Shown: positions 1 to 11,825, numbered from the stretch's first letter. The stretch: DNA of 64,000 nucleotides from Falsochrobactrum shanghaiense (GCF_003149535.1 NZ_QGDB01000005.1:124001-188000); one strand, 5' to 3'. The notes: generated by a model from the sequence alone, not told the origin. Translations and numbers: made by a program.

Positions 1-443
1 CCGCGATCGCGCAAATAGGCACGCGCTTTGGCACCCGCAGGACTTTGCAACTGGCTTTCAAAAAACTGCGCCGCCAGTTCCATCGCATCGTAAAGCGTCG
101 CGCGCTGTGCCTCGCGCTTCTCCATTTCAGGATCGCGCGCGGGCATCGGCACGCCCGCCATATCGGCAACGCGCTCAACCGCCTCGGGGAAGCTCGCCCC
201 TTCGAGTTCTGTCAGGAACCTGAAATGATCGCCCGTCACACCGCAGCCAAAACAGTGATAGCGGCCCTTGCGGTCTTCACAGTGAAAACTTGGCGTCTTC
301 TCACCATGGAACGGACAGCACGCCCAGAAATCACCCTTTGCCGGATTGCTCTTTTTACGGTCGAACGAAACCCGTGTCCCGATCAATGTCGAGATGGGGA
401 CACGATCTCTAAGCTCGTCGAGAAAAGAGGACGGAAAACGCAT
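1..443 (-). CDS. dnaG: DNA primase, N-terminal part (cut by window edge)
   Basis: DnaG makes the RNA primers used for lagging-strand synthesis. Only the first 147 residues are inside the window; the gene continues off the left edge. The visible part is the CHC2-type zinc-binding domain, with C43 and H46 in the CPFH segment and C64 and C67 in the CFGC segment. The start is the ATG whose complement lies at 441-443, giving MRFPSSFLDE, a typical rhizobial DnaG beginning. It is divergent from the phosphate transporter to its right and sits close to yqeY and carA, a neighbourhood common in alphaproteobacteria. Confidence 0.95.
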   Translation of the reverse strand, partial: MRFPSSFLDELRDRVPISTLIGTRVSFDRKKSNPAKGDFWACCPFHGEKTPSFHCEDRKGRYHCFGCGVTGDHFRFLTELEGASFPEAVERVADMAGVPMPARDPEMEKREAQRATLYDAMELAAQFFESQLQSPAGAKARAYLRDR

Positions 444-807
444 TACCAATGTCACTTTCAGCTCTGATGGCAGAACGGTTGATCGACCGGGCCAATTCCT
501 GCCCCCGCATCAGTCGCGCCAATCCAGATATGCACTCATATGTGAATATAGGTCCGAATATAAGCATGAGGGACACGACAGTCCATCATACATAAAGCAG
601 CTTCCCCGCTAATCACATGGCCATGGCATGCGCATGCGGCGTCATAAAACTGTCATCTAATCGTCACATTAAGCCGTCATCGCTTGATCTGCCGATCCTT
701 CAAGTTCATATTCCATGCCAGCCCCTGCTCACCGGGAGCGTATTTTTCTCTTTTATAGCGTAGACTTACCGGGGAGTTTCGTCTCCCCAACCAGAAAGGA
801 TTTTTTT
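444..807. other. Divergent intergenic region between dnaG and the Na/Pi cotransporter
   Basis: This 364-base gap holds the promoters of both flanking genes. The only clear signal is a set of 11-base-spaced direct repeats at 639-667, annotated separately. No convincing small gene was seen; short open frames here overlap the dnaG start or lack a ribosome binding site. Confidence 0.6.
639..667 (+). promoter_or_regulatory. Candidate PHO box (PhoB binding site)
   Basis: Three direct repeats follow each other with an 11-base period: GCGTCAT at 639, CTGTCAT at 650 and TCGTCAC at 661, separated by the A/T-rich spacers AAAA and CTAA. This is the layout of a PhoB box (7-base half sites with 4-base A/T-rich spacers). 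It lies about 140 bases upstream of a Na/Pi cotransporter gene, which fits phosphate-starvation control. Binding is inferred, not shown. Confidence 0.55.
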
Positions 808-2484
808 GTGAACGGTTCTGTGGTCCTTTTGCATCTGGCCGGTGCCGTAGCCTTGCTGCTCTGGGCGACCCGCATGGTGCGCACCGGTGTGGAGCGCGCC
901 TATGGCGATCGCTTGCGCAGGCGTTTGCGCAACCAGATGCAAAAACCACTGCTGGCCATCGTCTTCGGCCTGTTTCTAGCGATCGCCCTGCAAAGCTCGA
1001 CTGCCGTCACCCTTCTTGTCGGCTCCTTTGTCGGTTCAGGTTTCGTCAGCGGCCTGGCTGGCCTCATGGCCGTTCGCGGCGGAGAGCTTGGCTCCGCGCT
1101 CGTGGTAAAGATCCTCAGCTACGACCTGACCTTGCTCGTGCCGATATGCCTTGTCGCGGGCACGACCATTTTCATGACCACCGAGCGGCGCGACTGGCGC
1201 CAGATCGGGCGCGTTCTGGTCGGTATCGGCCTGCTCATCCTGTCTCTGGAGATGACCGGCCAGGCGACGGAGCCTCTGCGCCAGAGCGCGCTTCTTCCCA
1301 TCATCGTGGATTATCTTTCCGGCGATCCCGTCACCGCCTATCTTCTCGCCGCGCTGATGACATGGCTGTTTCACTCAAGCATTGCGGCGGTCATCCTGCT
1401 GACCACTTTCGCATCGCGCGGCCTGATCCAGCCCGAACTTGCGGTCGTAATGGTTCTGGGCGTCAATCTCGGCTCCTCCGTCATCGCCCCGATCCTGACC
1501 CGTAACGCCCCTGCGGAAACGCGCGTGGTGCCATTGGGTAATCTCCTGATGCGCGGTGCCGGTTCGCTCGTCATTCTCATATTGCTCGAAACCTTCCATC
1601 CTCCCGTTACCTTTTTAGGCAGCGATCCGGTAGCGCAGGTGGTCAACGCCCATATTCTGTTTAATGCCCTTATTCTGGTTGCCAGCATTCCGCTGTCGCG
1701 GCTGTTACTGCGCACAACCGAAGCGCTGGTCCACCTCAATGCCAATAAGAACACGCCTGCCCAACCCCTTGAAATGGAGGAATATAGCGCGCTCGATAGC
1801 AGCGTTCTGGATCGTCCGTCGCAAGCTCTTGCCAATGCAACGCGCGAAGTCATCGGGGTTTGCGATACGATCGACGTCATGCTACGCCGCATCATAGAGC
1901 TTTATGAAAAGGCCGATCAGAAACAAATCGACGAGCTTGCAGCCCTCGATGACCGGGTGGACAGCAAGCATGCGGCCATCAAGCTCTATCTGGCCCGGCT
2001 GGCAACGCATGAACTCAACGATTATGAATCCGTGCGCATACAGGAACTGATGGGTGCCTGCGTCAAGCTTGAGCAGGTCGGCGACATCATCGTGCGCAAC
2101 ATGCTTGTCCATGTGCAAAAGAAGATGGACCATCAGCTCGAATTCACCGAGGAAGGGTGGGAAGAGCTGACTCATTTTCACGCTATGGTGCTGGCCAGTG
2201 CACATCTGGCCTTCAACGTCATCGTCTCGCGTGACGGACGAACCGCGCGCCAGCTTGTGCAGGAAAAGGACCGTCTGCGCGATCTGGAAAAGCAGATGAG
2301 CGCGCGCCATTTTTCACGCCTGCGTGAAGGCTCGACGCGCAGCATCGAGACAAGCTCGATCCACCTCGACACGATCCGCGATCTCAAGCAGATCAATTCG
2401 CTGCTGGCTTCAATGGCCTATCCGGTTCTCGAAGAACAGGGCCTGCTCGGGCAAACACGGCTCAGGACCGCAAAACAGGGCTGA
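808..2484 (+). CDS. Na/Pi cotransporter family protein with C-terminal PhoU-like domain
   Basis: This is a membrane protein of the PNaS (Na/phosphate cotransporter, PF02690) family, about 558 residues. The first half holds two related hydrophobic repeats with the family motifs QSSTA and FHSSIA, followed by more membrane segments. The last 190 or so residues are a charged helical PhoU-like domain. A GTG start at 808 is chosen because an AGAAAGGA ribosome binding site precedes it; an in-frame ATG at 715 would add 31 polar residues of poor quality. It probably imports phosphate with sodium, the PhoU-like part acting in regulation. A PHO-box-like repeat lies upstream. Transport substrate is inferred from the family. 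Confidence 0.85.
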   Translation: MNGSVVLLHLAGAVALLLWATRMVRTGVERAYGDRLRRRLRNQMQKPLLAIVFGLFLAIALQSSTAVTLLVGSFVGSGFVSGLAGLMAVRGGELGSALVVKILSYDLTLLVPICLVAGTTIFMTTERRDWRQIGRVLVGIGLLILSLEMTGQATEPLRQSALLPIIVDYLSGDPVTAYLLAALMTWLFHSSIAAVILLTTFASRGLIQPELAVVMVLGVNLGSSVIAPILTRNAPAETRVVPLGNLLMRGAGSLVILILLETFHPPVTFLGSDPVAQVVNAHILFNALILVASIPLSRLLLRTTEALVHLNANKNTPAQPLEMEEYSALDSSVLDRPSQALANATREVIGVCDTIDVMLRRIIELYEKADQKQIDELAALDDRVDSKHAAIKLYLARLATHELNDYESVRIQELMGACVKLEQVGDIIVRNMLVHVQKKMDHQLEFTEEGWEELTHFHAMVLASAHLAFNVIVSRDGRTARQLVQEKDRLRDLEKQMSARHFSRLREGSTRSIETSSIHLDTIRDLKQINSLLASMAYPVLEEQGLLGQTRLRTAKQG

Positions 2485-2517
2485 AAAACTCCAGCTCTGT
2501 TTAAGCCGTAACCCGTT

Positions 2518-2970
2518 CTATTGCAGCAGCGTCTTGATCAGGGCGCTAGCCTTGCTGAAATCCATTTTGCCGGCATAACGCTCTTTGAGCACGGCCATGC
2601 ATTTGCCCATGTCACGCAGTCCCTGCGCGCCAATCTCGGCGATCACAGCCTCGCAAGCCTTCTTGATCTCCTCGTCGCTCATTTGCTCCGGCAGGAAATC
2701 ATTGATGATCGCGATTTCCTCACGCTCGGCTTCCGCCAGTTCCAGACGGCTGCCTTCCTCGTAAATACGCGCCGATTCCTCGCGCTGCTTGACCATCTTG
2801 CCCAGAATGCCCAGAAGCTCTTCATCATTGACCGGGTCCTTGCCCGCCGTGCGATTGGCAATGTCGCGATCCTTGATGGCGGCGATGATGAGACGAAGCG
2901 TCGAGACGCGGCGCTTGTCTTGCGCTTTCAGCGCGGTGGTAAGTGCCTGGGTAATCTCCTGGCGAAGCAT
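2518..2970 (-). CDS. GatB/YqeY domain-containing protein
   Basis: A 150-residue soluble protein of the YqeY family. It is related to the helical tail domain of the GatB subunit of the amidotransferase that makes Gln-tRNA and Asn-tRNA. The sequence begins MLRQEITQAL and shows the family pattern RRVSTLRLIIAAIKDRDI, then a charged middle and the conserved DMGKCMAVLKER segment near the C terminus. Stand-alone YqeY proteins are thought to bind tRNA, but their exact role is unknown. It is divergent from carA, with a 416-base shared upstream region, an arrangement conserved in many alphaproteobacteria. Confidence 0.9.
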   Translation of the reverse strand: MLRQEITQALTTALKAQDKRRVSTLRLIIAAIKDRDIANRTAGKDPVNDEELLGILGKMVKQREESARIYEEGSRLELAEAEREEIAIINDFLPEQMSDEEIKKACEAVIAEIGAQGLRDMGKCMAVLKERYAGKMDFSKASALIKTLLQ

Positions 2971-3158
2971 ATATTTCTCCTGACGGCGTTACGGCGTCTT
3001 TGCCCATTCGTGCGGATCGCACCGATGGTCTTGCTGTAGCTCTCTTCTATGCGCAAGCGGGCTGTTAAATCAATCGCAGACAATAGCGGGGATTGCGCCT
3101 GCATATTGATTACTGTGGTTTTTGCTGTCACAATTTTTCAAAACCCAGCCGGGAACGA

Positions 3159-3187
3159 TTGACCTGAGGGCAGAGTTTCTCTATTGC
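3159..3187 (+). promoter_or_regulatory. Candidate sigma-70 promoter of carA
   Basis: TTGACC at 3159-3164 and TATTGC at 3182-3187 are separated by exactly 17 bases. The predicted start near 3194 gives a roughly 190-base leader for carA. Confidence 0.45.
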
Positions 3188-3279
3188 TCAAGGCTTAGCA
3201 GGACATCGGCACGCGCTCGCGGCGGGAAGTTTAAACCCCGCTGCTTTTTGGCGCGTATATGGCTCTGAAAGCTCCCTCT

Positions 3280-3309
3280 TTTCAAGCTGCCCTTTCCGGG
3301 CAATTGAAA
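3280..3309 (+). other. Hairpin in carA leader
   Basis: TTTCAA (3280-3285) pairs with TTGAAA (3304-3309), and inside it TGCCC (3288-3292) pairs with GGGCA (3298-3302) around a TTTCC loop. No run of T follows, so this is a leader structure and not an intrinsic terminator. Confidence 0.45.
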
Positions 3310-3386
3310 GCAGATGCGTGCCGCGTCACTGGAACATCTTAAATACGCGCCCAAGTCAGGCGCGAAACCAAGCAGGAGTGCACGCC

Positions 3387-4613
3387 ATGACCGAAGTCCC
3401 ATCCAAGACCGCACCCTGGACGATTGCAAAGCGAACCGGCATTCTCGTTCTGGCCGATGGAACCGTGATCGAAGGTCTCGGCCTTGGGGCGACCGGCGCA
3501 ATCGAAGCAGAAGTGGTCTTCAATACTGCGCTCACCGGCTATCAGGAAATCCTCACCGATCCGTCCTATGCGGGCCAGATCGTCACCTTCACCTTCCCCC
3601 ATATCGGCAATGTCGGCACCAATGCCGAGGACATCGAAGACCTGACCCCGGCCAATCGTTTTGGTCCTGTGGGAGCAATTTTCAAGGCGGACATCACCTC
3701 GCCATCCAATTTTCGCTCCACGCAAAACCTCGATGACTGGCTCAAGAGCCGTGGCATCATCGCCCTTGCAGGGATCGATACCCGCGCCCTCACCGCTCTT
3801 ATTCGCGAGCGCGGCGCGCAGAACGCCGTCATCGCCCACGATCCGGAAGGCAAGTTCGACATTGAGGCTCTCAAGGCGCGTGCCGCAAGCTGGAGCGGTT
3901 TGGAAAATGTCGATCTCGCCAAGGAAGTCACGGTCGGCCAGAGCCTCGTCTGGAAGGAAACGCCCTGGACCATTCAGGCTGGTTATGAAGAGCAGGAAAC
4001 CGCACCTGAATATAATATCGTGGCGCTCGACTTCGGCGTAAAGCGCAACATTCTGCGCCTGCTCGCAGGGCTCGGCGCGAAAATCACCGTATTGCCGGCA
4101 ACCGCCACGGCAGAGGACGTCCTTGCCCATAATCCTGACGGCGTCTTCCTTTCGAACGGCCCCGGAGATCCGGCCGCAACCGGCGAATATGCCGTTCCCA
4201 TGGTCGAAAAGCTCATTGAGTCCGGTCTGCCGATTTTCGGTATCTGCCTCGGCCACCAGATGTTGGCGCGCGCCCTTGGCGCAAAGACCGAGAAGATGCA
4301 TCAGGGCCATCATGGCGCAAACCATCCTGTAAAGGACTACACCACCGGCAAGGTTGAAATCGTTTCGATGAACCATGGCTTTGCCGTCGATTCCGACAGC
4401 CTGCCCGACCATGTGGAAGAAACCCACGTCTCGCTTTTCGACGGCACCAATTGCGGCCTGCGCGTCATCGGCAAGCCGATCTTCTCCGTGCAGCATCACC
4501 CGGAAGCATCACCCGGACCGCAGGATTCCCATTATCTCTTCCGCCGCTTCATCAATCTGATCCGCGAGAAGAAGGGCGAGGCCCCGCTTCCCGAACGCGA
4601 ACAAGCCGCGTGA
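3387..4613 (+). CDS. carA: Carbamoyl-phosphate synthase small (glutaminase) subunit
   Basis: CarA hydrolyses glutamine and passes ammonia to CarB for carbamoyl phosphate, the precursor of arginine and pyrimidines. The 408-residue protein has the CarA N-terminal domain (starting around [15 protein letters not shown]) and a class I glutamine amidotransferase domain. The nucleophile Cys is in GICLGHQ near residue 286, and the His and Glu of the triad are in [10 protein letters not shown] near residue 370. The ATG at 3387 is preceded by CAGGAG; an in-frame upstream start at 3318 lacks such a site. CarB is not adjacent: a zinc peptidase gene on the other strand lies between them. Confidence 0.97.
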   Translation: MTEVPSKTAPWTIAKRTGILVLADGTVIEGLGLGATGAIEAEVVFNTALTGYQEILTDPSYAGQIVTFTFPHIGNVGTNAEDIEDLTPANRFGPVGAIFKADITSPSNFRSTQNLDDWLKSRGIIALAGIDTRALTALIRERGAQNAVIAHDPEGKFDIEALKARAASWSGLENVDLAKEVTVGQSLVWKETPWTIQAGYEEQETAPEYNIVALDFGVKRNILRLLAGLGAKITVLPATATAEDVLAHNPDGVFLSNGPGDPAATGEYAVPMVEKLIESGLPIFGICLGHQMLARALGAKTEKMHQGHHGANHPVKDYTTGKVEIVSMNHGFAVDSDSLPDHVEETHVSLFDGTNCGLRVIGKPIFSVQHHPEASPGPQDSHYLFRRFINLIREKKGEAPLPEREQAA

Positions 4614-4655
4614 ATCAAATATTGAAAAATTGTCGTTAACCCGCTGTTAATAAAC

Positions 4656-4686
4656 AAGAAGCCGGAGCGTTCGCCCCGGCTTTTTG
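4656..4686. terminator. Bidirectional terminator between carA and the zinc peptidase
   Basis: AAGCCGG (4659-4665) pairs with CCGGCTT (4676-4682), with an inner GCG/CGC stem. TTTTTGTTT follows on the + strand and an A/T-rich tract precedes it. It can serve both convergent genes. Confidence 0.8.
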
Positions 4687-4687
4687 T

Positions 4688-5602
4688 TTAAACATCTCCA
4701 CTGAACGTATCGCATGCATCCAGCTTGCCGCTGTCGAAACCGCGCTGGAACCACTTGGCGCGCTGCGCGGATGTGCCATGATTGAAACTATCCGGCACGA
4801 CATAGCCCTGACTGCGGCGTTGCAGCGTATCGTCACCGATCTGGTGCGCCGCATTCAGCGCTTCTTCCAGATCACCGCTTTCGAGAATACCCTTCTGCTC
4901 GGTGTAATACCCCCAGACACCGGCAAAACAATCGGCCTGAAGCTCGACGCGCACGGACATCTGGTTCGCCTGTGCCTCATTCATGGATTGGCGCATCTGG
5001 TTGAACTTCGGCAAAATGCCCAGAAGATTCTGAACATGGTGGCCGACTTCATGCGCCAGAACATAAGCCTGCGCGAAATCACCCGATGCGCCGAAGCGAT
5101 TGGCAAGCTCATTGAAGAATGTCAGGTCGATATAAAGCTTGCGGTCGCCGGGGCAATAGAAAGGACCCGATGCCGATGACGCAAGGCCGCAGGCCGAGCT
5201 GACCGAATCCGAAAACAGCACCATGGTCGGCGGCGTATAGTTCTGGCCGCGCGACTGGAAAATGCCGTTCCACACATCTTCGGTTTCTGCAAGAACAGTA
5301 CGCGCGAATTGCGTGGTCTCGTCATTGGAAACCGTACCGCCTTCCGCCACCGTACGGCCACCGCCTTGCTGGGTCTGTGTGCCCGTTCCAATACTGCCGT
5401 CACCAAACAGGACCGGCAGCGGATCGATGCCCACGGCCTTGAGCACGAAGAACATCACCACGAGAATGAGTATGCCGGAGATTCCACCGCCCCGCACGAT
5501 GCGAAAGCCCGGTCCACCCATTCCGCCACGGCCCATCCCCCCGCGCTGCTGTCCGCGCAGGTCTTCCACATTGTCGCTTTGTCTACGGCCTTGCCAGCGC
5601 AT
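4688..5602 (-). CDS. Neutral zinc metallopeptidase (YpfJ family)
   Basis: A 304-residue protein of the putative neutral zinc metallopeptidase family (PF04228). After a glycine- and arginine-rich cytoplasmic start (GGMGRGGMGGPGF) comes one membrane segment (GISGILILVVMFFVLKAVGI). The peptidase domain follows, with the zinc motif HEVGHH near residues 181-186. The likely topology is a membrane-anchored periplasmic peptidase. The chosen start, MRWQGRRQSD, has AAGGGAGA upstream; an open frame continues 51 residues further but looks non-coding. It sits between carA and carB on the opposite strand. The substrate is unknown. Confidence 0.88.
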   Translation of the reverse strand: MRWQGRRQSDNVEDLRGQQRGGMGRGGMGGPGFRIVRGGGISGILILVVMFFVLKAVGIDPLPVLFGDGSIGTGTQTQQGGGRTVAEGGTVSNDETTQFARTVLAETEDVWNGIFQSRGQNYTPPTMVLFSDSVSSACGLASSASGPFYCPGDRKLYIDLTFFNELANRFGASGDFAQAYVLAHEVGHHVQNLLGILPKFNQMRQSMNEAQANQMSVRVELQADCFAGVWGYYTEQKGILESGDLEEALNAAHQIGDDTLQRRSQGYVVPDSFNHGTSAQRAKWFQRGFDSGKLDACDTFSGDV

Positions 5603-5814
5603 TGCGCGTCTCCCTTCACCATACCACTCCCAGGGAATGGCACCCAGTTCATGCCACCGATTGTCGCATACAGGATTGGCACGGCAACATAAAAATATAT
5701 GACAATTCAAATCACAAACGAAAACGGCCATGCAACATATGGCAGGGAAAGCCATTCAGGAGTGATATTTTCGTGAAACCGCGCATTTTCTTGGCCATAA
5801 GAGCATTTGTGGGG

Positions 5815-5843
5815 TTCCGCTTTGCGTGATCATTGCCTATAAG
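5815..5843 (+). promoter_or_regulatory. Candidate promoter of carB
   Basis: A TATAAG hexamer at 5838-5843 lies 17 bases after TTCCGC at 5815-5820. The -10 is good and the -35 is weak. A start near 5849 would place the nested stem structure at the very 5' end of the carB mRNA. Confidence 0.35.
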
Positions 5844-5848
5844 GCCCG

Positions 5849-5916
5849 CTTAGCCCACAGAATTCATACGCTGCCAACCCGCCGGAAAACCGCGCGGGCT
5901 TTTCTGGCAGGCTAAG
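5849..5916 (+). other. Structured 5' leader of carB
   Basis: Three nested stems can form. CTTAGC (5849-5854) pairs with GCTAAG (5911-5916), CTGCCA (5871-5876) with TGGCAG (5905-5910), and CCCGC (5878-5882) with GCGGG (5894-5898). The two outer stems are directly adjacent on the 3' side, so they could stack, with a 16-base bulge on the 5' side. The function is unknown. Confidence 0.45.
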
Positions 5917-5918
5917 AA

Positions 5919-5959
5919 GCATATCTGTCGAAAGTGGGAACCGGTTTCGACAGATATGC
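5919..5959. repeat. 41-base palindromic repeat with GTGGGAACCGG loop
   Basis: Two perfect 15-base arms (5919-5933 and 5945-5959) enclose the 11-base loop GTGGGAACCGG. The same loop occurs at 39140-39150 and 63548-63558 with different but still complementary arms. The element ends 27 bases before the carB start codon. Confidence 0.85.
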
Positions 5960-5986
5960 ATGAACATTTAAAGAGCAGGATGCGCC

Positions 5987-9475
<3,489 letters not shown>

Positions 9476-9493
9476 TCTCACCGGAACACGCAT

Positions 9494-11326
9494 TCATGGC
9501 CGGGGGTGAAAGCCTCCGGCCATTTCCGTTTGCTTTTTATGATGCGGCACGTCGAGCGGATCGGCATCGAGATCCATTTCCAGATGTAATTGCCGTTTCA
9601 GCAGACCGTCATGCCCCAGCGTCTTGCCGATATGGATAACTGCGGCACCCTGCAAAGGGCCGGTCAGAATGGCATAAGCACGCTGCCGGGCCTCTTCATC
9701 CATGCCATCCAGCACCCCGTCAATGACGATCCAGTGCGGGTTTTGCAGCACAAGCCGGGCAATGGCGATGCATTGCTGCTCGTCGCGGGTCAATGTCCGA
9801 TCCCAGCGCAGTCTGTTATTGAGTTGCGGCACCAACCGTTCCAGTCCCGCAAGCTTCAGCACATCCGCCACCTGATTATGTGAGAAGTCTTTGCGATCAA
9901 GTGGATAAACAACCGCCTCAAGCAGATCGCCCGGCGGGATATAGGGCGCATTCGGAATGAAAACCACCTGATTGCTCGCAGGCATGCCGATGCGGCCGCT
10001 GCCCCATGGCCATAACCCGGCAAGCGCCCGGAAGAACAGGCTGCGCTCGCCTTCCGTCGCTCCCGTCACCAGCACATATTCGCCGGGTTCGATGGCGAAT
10101 GATTTTTCCACCAGATTGAGACAGCCATCGGAGGTCGCGATGGAAAGCTGCTCGACGCTCAGGCGCTCATTTTCATTTGTCGTCACCATGATCTGACGGT
10201 CGAGGCCGCCAATTTCGTCCATCCGCAGGATTGCCTGACGAAAACTTGCCACTCGCAGCAAGGTTGCGCGCCAATCGGCAATAGCGCCAAAATTATCGAC
10301 GAACCAGCGCAGCGAATTATGCACCTGCGTGAAAGCGCCAACGGCCATCATCAGCCCGCCAAATGTCAGGTCGCCTGCAAAATAAACCGGAGCCGCCACC
10401 AGAATGGGCGCAACAATCGTAAACCAGCCATAGCCCGCCGTCACCCATGTCAGGCCGGTCGTCGCTATGACGATCCGCTTGATTGCCACCAGAACCGCAT
10501 CAATATCGCGATTGATGCGGCGCAATTCGTCGGCTTCTCCGCGCACGAGTGTAACTGCATCGATATGTTCGTTCACCCGCATCAGCGAGTAGCGAAAATC
10601 CGCCTCGCGCGCATAGCGATTGGCATTGTGGTTGACCAGACTGCGCCCCACGATCCAGGTTAGCAGCGAGGCCGAACCCGCATAAATGACCGCAGCCCAG
10701 ACCATATAGCCGGGAATGGAAAAACTGTAACCTTGCACATGAAAGACGAAGCCACTTGAGAGCGACCATAGCACACCGACGAAACTGACCAGAATAACGG
10801 TTGATTGCAGCAGGTTGATGCCCAGATCACAGGTCATTTCGGCAAGATGGCGCGCATCTTCCTGAAGCCGCTGATCCGGATTGACGCCGATTTCTCCTGC
10901 CCTTGCGAGACGAAAGGCTCTCCCCGGTTGCAGCCATTGCCCCACCAGATCCCGCGCGAGCCCCTCACGCAATTTCAGCTTGAACATGAGGTTCAGCCAT
11001 GTCTGCGAAACGTTGAGAACGAGAACGCTGCCCGCAATCGCAAAAAACACCAGAAGTTGGTGAAAGAAAGCATTCAGATCGCGCCGTGACAGCGCATCAT
11101 AGAAAGGAACATTCCACCGGTTGACCGCGACCTGACCGATTGCGATCAGAACGATCAGCACGAATATGCCCGTGCCGATAGCCATCAGGGAATTGCGCAC
11201 CGGCGAGGCCCAGAACGCCTTCAGCATCATGCGGGCTTGCGAAAGCAGATCACTGTCTTCAGCGTGCATATGGACGGATTTGCGAGAAGCGCTTTTTCCA
11301 GCCCCGGCAGTCTTTCCTCTCTTCAT
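9494..11326 (-). CDS. ABC transporter-like protein (YddA/SbmA-type membrane domain) with degenerate ATPase
   Basis: A 610-residue fusion of an ABC membrane domain of the SbmA/BacA/YddA type (about residues 35-330, with ALSRRDLNAFFHQL and LTWIVGRSLVN segments) and a C-terminal nucleotide-binding domain. The ATPase motifs are altered. The Walker A is GATEGERS near residue 421, lacking the invariant GK pair. The signature region reads LTRDEQQCIAIAR instead of LSGGEQQR, and the Walker B region reads WIVIDGVLDGMDEE without the usual catalytic Glu context. The frame is intact over its whole length, so this is not a decayed gene. It may act as a non-hydrolysing pseudo-ABC protein or with a partner; the substrate is unknown. 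Confidence 0.8.
   Translation of the reverse strand: MKRGKTAGAGKSASRKSVHMHAEDSDLLSQARMMLKAFWASPVRNSLMAIGTGIFVLIVLIAIGQVAVNRWNVPFYDALSRRDLNAFFHQLLVFFAIAGSVLVLNVSQTWLNLMFKLKLREGLARDLVGQWLQPGRAFRLARAGEIGVNPDQRLQEDARHLAEMTCDLGINLLQSTVILVSFVGVLWSLSSGFVFHVQGYSFSIPGYMVWAAVIYAGSASLLTWIVGRSLVNHNANRYAREADFRYSLMRVNEHIDAVTLVRGEADELRRINRDIDAVLVAIKRIVIATTGLTWVTAGYGWFTIVAPILVAAPVYFAGDLTFGGLMMAVGAFTQVHNSLRWFVDNFGAIADWRATLLRVASFRQAILRMDEIGGLDRQIMVTTNENERLSVEQLSIATSDGCLNLVEKSFAIEPGEYVLVTGATEGERSLFFRALAGLWPWGSGRIGMPASNQVVFIPNAPYIPPGDLLEAVVYPLDRKDFSHNQVADVLKLAGLERLVPQLNNRLRWDRTLTRDEQQCIAIARLVLQNPHWIVIDGVLDGMDEEARQRAYAILTGPLQGAAVIHIGKTLGHDGLLKRQLHLEMDLDADPLDVPHHKKQTEMAGGFHPRP
9496..9530. terminator. Convergent terminator between carB and the ABC gene
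   Basis: ATGGCCGG (9496-9503) pairs with CCGGCCAT (9516-9523), followed by TTTCCGTTTGC on the + strand. It overlaps the last codons of the convergent ABC gene. Confidence 0.55.
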
Positions 11327-11615
11327 GGTCCGACCTCGCTATCCCGGCATGCCAAAAAGTCCCGGGCAGAGCTATTTCAGAAGCACTGTCGCATGAAAAA
11401 TGCCGCAGCGAAATCAATGCACGACAAAATCCAGCCGTCTTGTATTGGTCAAATTTGTCGCATATAGTGGCGTCATCGATTTTTCGGTCAAGTGACTTTG
11501 CGACCCGTGCGGCCTGTCCGTGCTTCCTGACGATCTCCTGTCCATAAATTCGATTCACAGGGACGTATGCGAAGCATGCGGACTAAAGACTACTAACGTT
11601 ACAAAGGAATTTCCC

Positions 11616-11825
11616 ATGGCTACGGGAACAGTCAAGTGGTTCAACACGACCAAGGGCTTCGGCTTCATCCAGCCGGATCAGGGCGGTGCGGACGTTTTCG
11701 TTCACATCTCCGCCGTTCAGCGCGCTGGCCTTGCCACGCTCGATGAAGGCCAGAAGGTTTCGTACGAAATCGTTCAGGACCGTCGTTCGGGTCGTTCGTC
11801 TGCCGACAATCTGGTCGCAGCCTGA
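11616..11825 (+). CDS. cspA: Cold-shock protein (CspA family)
   Basis: A 69-residue single cold-shock domain protein that binds single-stranded RNA and DNA. The RNA-binding motifs RNP1 (KGFGFI) and RNP2 (VFVHIS) are both present. The ATG at 11616 follows an AAAGGAA ribosome binding site. A long untranslated region (from about 11400) precedes it, as is usual for csp genes, and a strong terminator follows at 11853. A second csp gene lies at 19385. Confidence 0.96.
   Translation: MATGTVKWFNTTKGFGFIQPDQGGADVFVHISAVQRAGLATLDEGQKVSYEIVQDRRSGRSSADNLVAA

Larger units (their letters stand above)
2971..3386. other. Divergent yqeY/carA intergenic region with carA leader
   Basis: The 416-base gap contains a good sigma-70-like promoter for carA (3159-3187), so carA would have a leader of about 190 bases. 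That leader contains a strong hairpin at 3280-3309. No leader peptide with clustered arginine or pyrimidine-related codons was recognised. Confidence 0.5.
5603..5986. other. Intergenic region: promoters, structured carB leader and palindrome
   Basis: This 384-base gap holds the divergent starts of the zinc peptidase and carB. On the carB side there is a candidate promoter (5815-5843), a nested hairpin set (5849-5916) and a near-perfect 41-base palindrome (5919-5959), all within 140 bases of the carB start codon. Confidence 0.6.

Noticed and set aside
346-612. Possible 88-codon gene at the dnaG start
   Set aside because: It overlaps the dnaG coding region for 98 bases in antisense and lacks any motif.
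3339-4499. 386-codon open frame antisense to carA
   Set aside because: It mirrors carA exactly, has no ribosome binding site, and its protein has no recognisable domain. High G+C with strong codon bias creates such shadows.
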